From Chara braunii (Eukaryota > Streptophyta > Charophyceae > Charales > Characeae): a DNA stretch of 36,437 bases. The translations under genes were made by a program, and so were the position numbers. The stretch is taken from assembly GCA_003427395.1 (NCBI GenBank), contig BFEA01000440.1:618786-655222 (forward strand), in the 5' to 3' direction. The notes beneath the pieces were generated by a model. The model had not been told where the DNA came from and made no database searches. It saw only the letters and a program-made list of their open reading frames with translations. This document shows, one piece after another, positions 28,139 through 36,437 of the stretch. How positions within the stretch are numbered: position 1 is the first letter of the stretch; each line of letters starts with the position of its first letter.

Positions 28139-28764
28139 ACCGCGCAGACCATTCAAAGGACTGAACCGGGATCAGGTTCACAGGCTACCGCCCGGTACCA
28201 GGGAGTTTGCGATACAGCACGAGAAAGAATTAGCTACCGTTGAAGGCCCAGCACAGAATGATAGAACAGGCTAATAAGCATCATCGCCCATCGCAGTTTC
28301 AGGTAGGCGACTTAGTCTGGGTCAAGTCGAAAGAGTTTGCACCTGAGGAGCACATCTCGCAGAAGTTGCTACCTGCATATAGAGGACCGTGGCCGGTTCT
28401 AGAAGTCAAGGGCGGAGAGGATGGACCGTCCTACACAATAGAGATTCCAGCACACCTCCACACGTATCCAGTATTCCATGCCTCAAAGCTGTTGCCATGT
28501 GTCACCAGTCAACAGTTCCCTTCAAGAAGATCCATGATCCCGCCAGATGTGGATGGAAGATATGACATTGATGGCATTGTAGATGAAGATGTGTTCAGGA
28601 CAGGAGGTAGAGGTCGTCCACAATAACAGTATAAGGTCCGGTTTGCTTATCAGGAACCGGAAGACGACCGCTGGTTTACTAGAACAGAACATCTAGAAAC
28701 AGCTCCCGATATAGTCAGAGCCTATGAGCGTGATAAGAAAGGTAAAGGTCCTGCCTGGGACTAA
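28134..28764 (+). pseudogene. pol: element 2 integrase C-terminus and chromodomain (broken)
   Basis: Frame 28134-28240 (FRPRRPFKGLNRDQVH..) leads, after another shift, to 28240 onward: a segment with FQVGDLVWVK, a GPY/F-like module (KLLPAYRGPWPVLEV) and a linker that ends RGRPQ at TAA 28624. In-frame sequence after this stop, QYKVRFAYQEPEDDRWFTR and on to DIVRAYER, is a chromodomain-like C terminus ending at TAA 28762. In chromoviruses this domain directs insertion to heterochromatin. The divergent form lacks some classical chromodomain aromatic residues, so its binding ability is uncertain. Confidence 0.8.
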
Positions 28765-28790
28765 GATATTCTCGGAGGACCTCAAATTTA

Positions 28791-28802
28791 GGACGGCGGG
28801 AG
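28791..28802 (+). promoter_or_regulatory. element 2 polypurine tract
   Basis: GGACGGCGGGAG immediately precedes the 3' LTR. Two C residues interrupt it, so it is weaker than the tract of element 1. Confidence 0.6.
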
Positions 28803-29664
28803 TAAAACGGTTTTCACCTTTTGCAGTAGCAGACGCAGATCCCAGGGTTCGATTCCTAGACCCCACCTGACCTGTGTACAGTACCTGTGTAGACCCCGAG
28901 AGTTGAACCTGTGACCTGTGTATTCGTAAACAGTTGATAGGCTGTCACAGGTCCGTACGTAGCAGGGGTTCGATCTGTAGATCTGTAGAATAGAAATCTT
29001 AGCGAGTTCCAGAAGTCTTAGCTGTAGCCCTTCTAGAAGGTCAGCAAGTGGGCAAGTGGGCGAGTGGTGAGTCAAGTGGTGGACTAACTGCAGTGCAATT
29101 GCAGTACGACCTCGGTAGGTTAGCAGTGAGTCCCCCATTCAGTCAGCGGTAAGGTCCAGTCAGTCCCAGTCCGGTCCAGCAAGTACCACAAGGGACTGTG
29201 AGCACCATGGGCCGATGGAAAAAGGCAGACCAACAAGTTTCAGAAGTATAAATCAAGAGGCAGCGCCCAACCTTTCATTCATTCCTGCGTGAGCCATGCG
29301 GAAGCGCTGCCACAGCGACTTGTGCAAAGAGGTCGGCAGTGAGCCCGGAGCTGAAGTGGACAAGAGAGAAGGAGCGTAGCATATAGCGATAGGGTAGAGG
29401 CGGACATAGCTGCCATAGGTAGAGTTAGTGTCTAGCGAGTGTGTGTGTGTGTGTGTGAGTTCAGAGAGTCGCGTGTGGGATATCCAGGGTGATCCGGTGT
29501 ATGTGAACAGTGAGTTGTTTGGGCGCTGAGTTGCCATAGCCAATTGAAAGTGAACTCATATCTGGATTGCCATATCTCTGAGTTTTGAATGGGCGCATGT
29601 CGCCAGTTTGCTGCGCTACTGTTTACATGCATGAAAAGTGTGAATGAAAGCGAGTCTGATTGCA
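28803..29664 (+). repeat. element 2 3' LTR
   Basis: Close copy of 21181-22050. It starts TAAAACG, a change from the terminal TG of the 5' copy, and ends TCTGATTGCA. It carries short indels near 28877 and 29048. It holds TATAAAT at 29247-29253 and a single uninterrupted GT-tract segment (about 29437-29476). Confidence 0.92.
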
Positions 29665-29668
29665 GAAA

Positions 29669-30061
29669 CTGCTAGGCTAGAGGTCTGCAGATGCCCGTAG
29701 TCGAAGTGGGCTGTGAAGAAGACAGAGCGCCCATAGTAGTAGTGGTGAGCGGCCATAGCCGCTGTAGGTTAGACGTAGCTGATAGTGGGTGTGTGTGTGG
29801 GATACAGAGGGAGTGTGCGTGGGGTATTCAGGGTGATCCAGAGTTGAGAGAGTTGAGTGCGTGCGAACGGTGGTGTTGGACACAGTGACGAGAGTTGGGA
29901 TGTACAGGCGCTGATGCGCCATAGCCTATTGAAGTGAAATTGCATCTGAACCGTGTTCTCGATTTCTATATCTCCGGGCTTTGAGTGGGCGCTCTGCGCC
30001 ATTGTGAATCGCCATCTGTTTGCATGTATGCGAAGTGGAGAATAAAGCTAGTCTGATTGCA
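29669..30061 (+). repeat. solo LTR, right part
   Basis: Diverged relative of the 3' half of the element 2 LTR (GATCCAGAG, AGCCTATTGAAGTGAA, TTTGAGTGGGCGC, TAGTCTGATTGCA). It continues the left part at 20964-21180 once element 2 and one GAAA copy are removed, giving a ~610-bp LTR. It ends CA and is followed by GGAG (target duplication). No primer site follows, so this is a solo LTR. Confidence 0.8.
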
Positions 30062-30314
30062 GGAGCGGTTATCAACCTTGACAGAGCCTGCGCTCAGTTG
30101 CTCTGCTTTCAACTTTTCACCATATATATCAGTGAACGAGAGGGGTGGATCTGGGAAGTAGGTGATATGAGCTTCCAACAGAGTGCAAGACATTTCCAAT
30201 CAGAATTTGTATTGCTGCATCCCCTGTATGTCTCAGAGTAACCGTCCTTTGAAAATGGGAAATTTTTGAATATTGAATGCGTTCCCGCAACTTGACTGTT
30301 TTGGCTTGATGCAG
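30062..30314. other. no gene recognised
   Basis: Unique-looking DNA after the solo LTR, possibly intronic to the candidate exon that follows. No repeat match within the window. Confidence 0.35.
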
Positions 30315-30438
30315 AGGAAGTTGACAGATAGATGGATCTTGAGCGATTTGGTGCGAAGTTACGATGAGAGCAGAGATTCCCGCTCCGATGTGCTAGCGCA
30401 AGGCAAAGGGGACGGCTGGGGCAGGGAGAGCAGAGACC
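30315..30438 (+). CDS. candidate internal exon, unknown protein
   Basis: A 124-bp open segment between an acceptor-like TTGATGCAG and a donor GTACGT. In phase 0 it encodes 41 residues beginning RKLTDRWILSDLV and ending GDGWGRESRD, hydrophilic and Arg/Asp/Ser-rich. No family is recognised. Splice-site context and codon-like composition support an exon; there is no homology evidence. It could be chance. Confidence 0.35.
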
Positions 30439-31247
30439 GTACGTTATGCAATCCCTTTCCTTCCCACTCGAGACATCCATATCTGTCTCCTGTACGCCTC
30501 CTGATTGTCAAGGGTTTATGGGGGCAGGGTTCTGGGTGTGCAACATGCTACTTACTGGATTGCTGGTGTTATTTGCATTTCTTGTGTGTTGGGTTGGGGG
30601 GGGGTTCTGCATGCAAGTGTCTGACCTTGTGGGTATTGAGTCCTCCTGTGTTTCTGTCTCTGCTTGTTGCCCATGGACGGACGGCTGTGCCTGTGAGTTT
30701 ATGACCTGGGCAAGAGCAGTTTCAAATGAACGAAATATACTTAGACTTCATGCTGGTTATAACTTCATGTGCAAACAGGACTGCTATCGTAATCATACAG
30801 GAAAGCCTATGTCCAATCATCCATTTGGCTGTCCATAGTGCTGAATCATATGGGAATATGAATTTTTTTTGCACATGGCCAGGGAGTAAAGGCTGATAAA
30901 TTATTGAGGATCTGTATTATTCTCTTTTCCCTTGAGTTTCTCAGCATCCTTGTTGTGGACATTATGCATGTCTTTGTTCGATTTCCTGTAGCGCCTCAGC
31001 TTGCACCCTAGTTTCTCCCCTGCTTGGGGGTTCGATTGTTTGTTGGTAATTTGTTGCCTATCGAGACATGAATTGTGCAAATTTTCCTGTCCATCTTTCG
31101 TTTGAAATGGGACTTTTTTTCTGTTGTGGAAACAGACCCTTGACTGTCACCTGACCATCAGACCCCATCTGGTCCTCCTGGCAACCCTCTCGGAGCTGTT
31201 GTTCTTACCTCTTACTGCCCTGTGGATTTGCTGCCCACTTTCTGCAG
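30439..31247. other. probable intron or intergenic DNA
   Basis: T/G-rich, with short G and T runs and no repeat or ORF of note. If the flanking exons are real, this would be intronic, perhaps with another exon not recognised, because the phases of the two flanking candidates do not join directly. Confidence 0.3.
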
Positions 31248-31333
31248 GGCTGAGAAGATCTGTGCCCGAGCTGTGGTTGGAGATTCCATTGAAGAGAAGA
31301 TTTTGAAACAGAACCAGGATTGGGAGGCTGAAG
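31248..31333 (+). CDS. candidate internal exon, unknown protein
   Basis: 86 bp between CCACTTTCTGCAG and a GTTGGT donor. It encodes AEKICARAVVGDSIEEKIL followed by KQNQDWEAE, an amphipathic, plausibly helical peptide with ordinary protein composition. The splice acceptor is strong (pyrimidine tract plus CAG). The family is not recognised; I do not assign a function. Confidence 0.4.
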
Positions 31334-31797
31334 GTTGGTTTACACTGTGGCAGGTCCCTTGTTCATGTCCTGCGCCTCGACCAATTTACCCATGTACCAT
31401 GGTTGGGTTATATACCCCGCTGTGATTTCAACAGTCAACCCTGTAATTGCACTGCCCTTGTCAGGAAAAAACCTACTTGCTAAACATGCCGATCTGTAGC
31501 TCCCGGCAATGTGCTTGCTGCTAGCCCCTCTAGGACAAATCTCTTACTCTTCTTCGGCGATCGCCAACTCAGTTGACTCCCGAAAACACACTTCTTTCTG
31601 AAGAGTGTTGAAAGAGTGTTCTTGTGATAAGAACTCCTTTCACACGAACAGTGTCCCACTACAGACTGATTTTCCCCTTCACACCTGCATACAACCTCTT
31701 CTTTCTTGCACTCATCTTTCCTCTACCTGCACTCATGTCCCCATGCTTCTTTCTACACTTGCCTGTTTGCCAACCATATGCATACATGGTTGGACAG
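31334..31797. other. probable intron or intergenic DNA
   Basis: No repeat or protein signature. Pyrimidine-rich toward the end (31665-31760), as is common before an acceptor. Confidence 0.3.
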
Positions 31798-31920
31798 GCA
31801 ACGTAACTCTATCTGGGACCTTCATGATGTTGGAAGTTGGTTGCTCTGAAGTGTTTTCCAATGGACTGAGCAAAATAGGACTGGCGGCGGACCAAGTCAT
31901 CAGGGAAGTGGTCAAGCTAA
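31798..31920 (+). CDS. candidate internal exon, unknown protein
   Basis: 123 bp between GGTTGGACAG and GTTTGT. It encodes NVTLSGTFMMLEVGCSEVF, then SNGLSKIGLAADQVIREVVK, a normal globular-protein composition. The donor is weak. A further short candidate ending at 32072 before GTAAGA (..EGEQFISGAACKIVG) lies just downstream. Function unknown; weak evidence. Confidence 0.28.
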
Positions 31921-32218
31921 GTTTGTTTGCTGTACCTTGGCTGCTCGCGAGGGAAGACTCTCACCATCAAGGTGTTGCTACCCACGCTGCTATGGGCAAC
32001 AAGGACTCCACCTAGGGCACTGTCTGTTCGAGGGTGAGCAGTTCATCTCAGGTGCTGCATGCAAGATTGTGGGTAAGACACAGGCTTCTGAATTCCAGTT
32101 GCCATGCTCAGTCAGCAGCCCAAGCTGCGATATGCAACAACTGTCCCATTTCTCTAACTGACTTTCTTCCAGTAGCTCTTTGGGTAATCCGCTGGCAAAT
32201 TCATCGACTGTAGTTGCT

Positions 32219-32228
32219 CTCCCTCCCT

Positions 32229-32309
<81 letters not shown>

Positions 32310-32346
32310 GCTCTCTAGCTCTCTCTCTCTCTCTCTCACACACACA
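32219..32346. repeat. (CT)n microsatellite with short CA tail
   Basis: CCCT units followed by a long CTCTCT tract and then CACACA. Open frames rich in Leu/Ser or Arg/Glu across it are artefacts. Confidence 0.95.
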
Positions 32347-32396
32347 CTCACACACACATGCACACAGACTGTTGCTCCCTCTTGGGCTTGCTCTCG

Positions 32397-32492
32397 CTCT
32401 GTATGCGCAGTGGGTGTGCATTGGGTGGAAAGTGTGGGCTCTCACTCTGTCTGCGCAGTGGGTGTGCATTGGGTGGAAAGTATGGGTTTTTG
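32397..32492. repeat. 48-bp tandem duplication
   Basis: Two near-identical 48-bp units starting CTCTGT.TGCGCAGTGGGT at 32397 and 32445, each with GCATTGGGTGGAAAGT. Non-coding. Confidence 0.8.
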
Positions 32493-34259
32493 TCTTCTGA
32501 CTGACGAGTTCTGCGTATTTGGACTTTGGTGAGCCTTAGCATCATCCCCCCGCCTTTTTTCTCCCCTATCTCTGAACGCTGCGGCTCACTGGGTGCAGTT
32601 TTCTGGATCTGGTTTACGACTGCTTGGTTGTCCCCAGCTTCCATTTTGTGTTAGACATAATGGAATCTGGGGTCACTGCGGTTCTTGTATTTCTACAATA
32701 ATATCTTTGGTCGTGTCAAAACCATAACACCTTTTGGTAACCCCGAGGCGCCTTCACTGTTATGAAGACCTTGGTTTGTTGCACAACGTGATGCACCAGA
32801 TGAAAGGGGGGAGAGGGGATAGCCGTTTCTTTTCTTTTCTTTTTTTTTGTAAGTGGATGGCCAGAGGGAATTTCACTGACCTCCTCCTACGGTCTCTGAT
32901 TGTAATGTGCATCCGACGAGGAATGACATAAAAGATGAAGCAATATGTGGGGTTTTGTCTTGGCGGGAGCCTGGAGGTATGCCAGGCTGATGATCCAAAC
33001 AGGTAAGTGAGGACTTCAAGCCGGTGGTCATTTTTAGGAATGGGAAATCTTGTCATATGGAGTGAGCCTCAAGGGAAAAGTTGTGAGTTTTCCACACTCT
33101 GGTAGGAGCACTTTCTGCACAAGTCTGCCTCCTCGTGTACATCGCGACAGATGTCGCATAGAATGAAGGCCTCTGCGGAAAGAGGCTGTCTTGTCATCTG
33201 GTGGTGTTATAGCTTTTTGTGGATAGGGAGGCAGCTTTGTGAGTAAACGAGCTTGCAGGTGAGAAGGGCAGCAGGTATCTGGTCGATTGTTTGGTTAGGA
33301 GGAAGGTTTCTGGGTGAAGGATGCCGTGTGCAAGGACATCAGGATCAAATATAGTTTGTCAGGAAAGAGAGAAGCTCCCGTCCGATGGCGGTTGCTGTCA
33401 ACGGGTGTCCAGTTTTTTTGTTGATGAAATCTTGCAGATTGAGTGAAAGGCTAGCGGCAGAGAAGTATTTGGCAAGTCAACATGCTTTCATCTGCGGCTT
33501 GGGAATGAGGAAGCATGCCTGACTGGAAGAGGGACTGCGAGTAGGCAGACTCTGGTTATTGGGTGTGGAAATGAGGTACTCTTGAGTTTGTTGACGAGGC
33601 GGTGTAGATGTCTATTTTTCTGCAATGTATACTTAATGAGTGGATCTCAGCCAATGAGAGGAGAGGAGGTATGATGCATTCACATAGGAAGGATTTCAGA
33701 CAAGTAGGAATGCTTGGATGGAGGGTGCAGAAGCATGCTCTCATCACGACTCGCATGTGTGGGTGAAGGAGGCTTGCTGCTCCACAGCATGTTTCTTCGA
33801 TTGTGTGGCCTACTAGCTTTCTATTGAACAGCTTGTAGGTAGGGAAAAATGTCGCTGTTCGATGAACCTCTGGGATCGAGCTGTGTAGACTGGAAGAGAT
33901 TCTGCGGAGGCAAAAGCTCGTGGGACGTAAGATAAGCAGGTATTGTGTTTGTTACGCAGATGCTTTGCTCGGAAGGCAAGCCTGTGGGAAAGGAAACATG
34001 CTTTTGATTGATAAGCTTGTGGATTTAGACCTACCGCGCTTGAGATTGGCGGAGTCTAGTCTTGGGAGAAAAAGGGCGTCTTTTTGCCAGATTGGTGCAA
34101 TTTCATTCATGGCATTTGGACGAGGAATTGTGTGTGCTTGTAGATCCTGTTTGTTATATGCTTACATGCCTAAGAGCAGAGAAATTCGGATCAGCGAAAA
34201 AATCCGAAGCTCTGCTGTTGCAGCTCACCGACGTTTGAATTTGCTGCTGATCACTGCAG
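32493..34259. other. no gene recognised
   Basis: About 1.8 kb without recognisable repeats. The longest frame (33920-34279) has no motif or splice support beyond chance. The region could be intron sequence of the gene suggested by the candidate exons. Confidence 0.35.
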
Positions 34260-34356
34260 CTTGGTCAGGCAACCCTTAGACTTGGTGCTACTAGACTGGA
34301 CAATCTCAAGGGAACTACTTGCAAGTATGTCAACTTATATGATCCTTCAGCCTTTG
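34260..34356 (+). CDS. candidate exon, unknown protein
   Basis: 97 bp after GATCACTGCAG and before GTACGT, the same donor hexamer as the exon at 30315-30438. Phase 0 reading gives LGQATLRLGATRLDNLKGTT, then CKYVNLYDPSAF, a convincing protein-like string. A possible 3' continuation begins at 34693 after TGATGTTGACAG, with open sequence in the required phase to a TGA near 34816. The family is not recognised. Confidence 0.4.
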
Positions 34357-34424
34357 GTACGTTGGGCGTGTACACGGCCCACTTTGTGGAGATGGTATGC
34401 TTCAGTATGCAGGCTGTCAAGCCC

Positions 34425-34493
34425 TTCGGGCTTGGCTAGATTAGGCTTACCAAAAAAAAAAAAAGAAAAAAAAAAAAAGAAAAAAAAAAAAAG
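34425..34493 (+). repeat. hairpin followed by interrupted poly(A): possible retroposed 3' end
   Basis: AAGCCC-TTC-GGGCTT (34427-34441) is a perfect hairpin. After TGGCTAGATTAGGCTTACC come three runs of about 12-14 A separated by single G residues (34453-34493). This resembles the 3' end of a SINE or retroposed transcript, but no 5' end or target duplication was identified. Confidence 0.4.
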
Positions 34494-34954
34494 AGTTACC
34501 AGCCCTGCTGATTGGTGTTTTTTGAATTCGACATTCAATATTGCAATTTTCTTGTCGATTTGGTCCATTTTGTCATCGATGATTCTCCACAACTCGTCTT
34601 GCAACGAGCAGCTGTGTCATGTTCTTTAGTCCATAATCCTCGTGTCCTATGATATGCAACCAACTGTTTGATACCCCTTGCTGATGTTGACAGTATCTCT
34701 CCCCCCGCTAAAGTTTATCGGACGCGGGCTCCTTACGTGGATGCCGCGGGGGAATGCCGACCGAGGGATGTGTGATCTGCGGTTGTTGGCTTGCTTTAAC
34801 TTTCTGCATGGTTGAAATGTCGGCACGTATGTGATTTTCCCACGATCGCGGCCAGCCCTCAGATGAAAGATTTGGAGACGTCCGATGTGAATTCTGACGC
34901 GGCTGTCGCGGCGCAGAAATGTGTTGCCGTTACTTTTGCTTCCTTTTGGGCCTC

Positions 34955-35015
34955 GCTACAGTACTCCCCGAATGTCCAAAATGAGAATGAATCGTCCCCT
35001 GGAACATGGCAAGGT
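34955..35015 (+). repeat. dispersed repeat block, copy 2
   Basis: Inverted relative to 12255-12315. Both encode, on the matching strand, the similar peptide strings NVQNENESS..TW. A short repeat of unknown origin. Poly(T) (35057-35079) follows. Confidence 0.6.
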
Positions 35016-35403
35016 ACACCCCCGTAGTTGTTCTCTTTCTCTTTTTTGGTTTAGCTTTTTTTTTTTTTTTTTTTTTTTGTTGTTGTTTAGCTTTTTTTCG
35101 TTTTTGTGGTTTCGTTTCAAGGCCCCACACTGTTGGAAGCAGAGGGGTCGCCGTTCGGGGAAAAAACAAAGGAAACGTAGCTGGCCATCTGGATTTGCGG
35201 GGGCACACGACCAAAAAGGAAACCTACGCATGTACCTGGACTACCGGATGCACCTGCCTACGGACTTCCCCTATCCGGCCTACCCCACGCGGCCTACGGT
35301 AGCGTTGGCTACCGACCTGCGCTACCGGATGTACCTCCCGTAGGCGGCCTACCTGCACGATCTGCCCTACGCGACCTACGCTACGAGACCTACCTGCCCC
35401 TAC

Positions 35404-35415
35404 CTCCCTCCCTCC

Positions 35416-35491
<76 letters not shown>
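35404..35491. repeat. (CT)n microsatellite
   Basis: CCTC/CTCTCT tract. Upstream (35215-35400) is an imperfect CCTAC-rich low-complexity stretch with a repeated CTACCGGATG.ACCT motif. Confidence 0.95.
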
Positions 35492-35498
<7 letters not shown>

Positions 35499-36060
35499 GT
35501 GCTTCGAGCTTTGGTGCTACTGTTTCTCTCTCTCTCTGCTACGTGAACCGCTGCTACGTGCTTCGGGCTTTGGTGCTACGTGCTTCGAGCTTTGGTGCCT
35601 CGTGCTTCGTCCTTTGTGATTGGTGCGTGGAGCTACGTGCTACGTGTGCAAGATTCTGCGAGCTACGTGCTACGTGTGCAAAATTCTACGTGCTACGTGT
35701 GCAAGATTCTACGTGCTACGTGTGCAAGATTCTACGTGCTACGTGTGCAAGATTCTACGAGCTACGTGCTTCGACTTTGTCCAACTCCTCTCTCTCTCTC
35801 TCGGTTCTAAGCGCTTTGGCACGACGTCCTTTTTACGAGCTATGTGCTACCCATTGGTGCAACTCTCTCTCCTCTCTGCTACGTGCCACGTGAACTTGGT
35901 GCTTCGTGCTTCTTGCTAGGTGAACTTGGTGCTTCGCGCTACGTGCTTTGAGTGCAACCACGAGTTGGTGCCCCTCTCCCTCTCCCTCCTTACGTGCTTC
36001 ATGAACTTGGTGCGCCGCACTTCAAGAACTCGGACGTGCATTGGTGCTACTCAGCTTGAG
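35492..36060. repeat. ACGTG-rich minisatellite
   Basis: Degenerate short tandem repeats. The clearest part (about 35636-35760) has 23-bp units CGTGCTACGTGTGCAAGATT + CTA. Elsewhere the units are variants of TACGTGCTTCGAGCTTTGGTGC and TGAACTTGGTGCTTCG. Cys/Tyr/Leu-rich open frames here are repeat artefacts. Confidence 0.85.
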
Positions 36061-36437
36061 GCTTTGTCATTCTTGGTTGGAGGCTTCGTCGAATTGGACG
36101 CCTGCGTCGACTGGCTCAATCAAGTGAGTCTTTCTGTCTTCCTCCCTTTCAACCCGTGCTTCCAGTACCCAAAACGATTCTCCTCATCGTCCCGCTCCCC
36201 CACCCGCACCCATTCGAGAGAGAGAGAGAGAGGCAGCGTCACGATTCTTCTTCTTCGGCCCATCGTACTCCATTCCTGTCTCGACCCATCTTCCTCGACC
36301 CTTGCTCATTCCTCCCTCGCCTTTTCCTGCCACCCAGCTCCCTTTCCTTCCTCCCTCCTACTTCCTCCGGTGGGCTTACCTTACCCCTCGGACCTACCTC
36401 CTTCGCTCTTTGCTCCCTTCTTTCTGCCCAATCTAGA
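36061..36437. other. pyrimidine-rich sequence, no gene called
   Basis: Possible donor CAA-GTGAGT at about 36124 followed by C/T-rich DNA could be the first intron of a gene that continues past the window; there is no coding evidence. A GAGAGA tract lies at 36215-36230. Confidence 0.3.

Larger units (their letters stand above)
21181..29664 (+). mobile_element. chromovirus element 2: near-complete Ty3/gypsy LTR retrotransposon
   Basis: An 8.5-kb element with LTRs at 21181-22050 and 28803-29664, a tRNA-Met-type primer site, long leader, gag, zinc knuckle, protease, RT, RNase H, integrase, chromodomain and polypurine tract. GAAA (21177-21180 and 29665-29668) is a 4-bp target duplication inside an older solo LTR of a related family. 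Catalytic motifs of protease, RT, RNase H and integrase are all present, but several in-frame stops and frameshifts make this copy inactive as read. It is younger and better kept than element 1. Confidence 0.95.

Noticed and set aside
34347-34604. Minus-strand ORF starting MQDELWRIIDDKMDQIDKK
   Set aside because: The first ~33 residues look helical, but the frame then runs into the poly(A)/poly(T) tract and there is no homologue I recognise; too weak to call.
35492-35919. Cys/Arg-rich ORFs with LRATCARFYVLRVQ repeats
   Set aside because: Products of the 23-bp minisatellite in three frames.

Overview
This window is eukaryotic nuclear DNA made almost entirely of transposable elements, most of them decayed and several nested. 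It most likely comes from a plant-lineage genome. The evidence is a plant-style initiator tRNA-Met primer site (TGGTATCGGAG) in two LTR retrotransposons, chromodomain-bearing Ty3/gypsy pol genes (chromoviruses), intron-like GT..AG signals, long dinucleotide repeats and a stray organelle-type tRNA-Arg. A large repeat-rich charophyte such as Chara would fit, but that is inference. No intact, confidently named host protein gene is present.

Layout. 1-1934 holds small inverted-repeat (foldback) elements; one encloses a plastid-like tRNA-Arg(ACG). 1935-10528 is a defective chromovirus (element 1) with LTRs of about 1 kb, a PBS, gag, a pol that has lost its RT palm, and a polypurine tract. 10529-12515 holds two short abutting elements flanked by TTAA. 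12516-17286 is a TTAA-flanked terminal-inverted-repeat element, about 0.77 kb originally. It now contains a ~200-bp tandem array, a 693-bp foldback insert and a 5'-truncated LINE with a poly(A) tail and a 10-bp target duplication. 17290-20960 holds further repeats, an AT-rich two-unit array, a fragment of the element 1 LTR family, a CA microsatellite and another TTAA foldback element. 20964-30061 is a solo LTR into which a second, much better preserved chromovirus (element 2, 21181-29664) is inserted; both insertion events keep perfect 4-bp target duplications. 30062-36437 is non-repetitive to low-complexity DNA with a few candidate exons of an unidentified gene on the + strand, CT microsatellites and an ACGTG-rich minisatellite.

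How the parts work together. Element 2 encodes gag coiled coil, zinc knuckle, aspartic protease, reverse transcriptase, RNase H, integrase and chromodomain in the usual Ty3/gypsy order. Its catalytic motifs are intact, but in-frame stops and frameshifts break it. The two chromoviruses share a structured block in the 5' leader whose stem has changed in sequence while keeping its pairing, a candidate cis-acting RNA element. Several 'N' positions sit between perfect direct repeats and look like assembly joins, so tandem duplications at those places should not be trusted.
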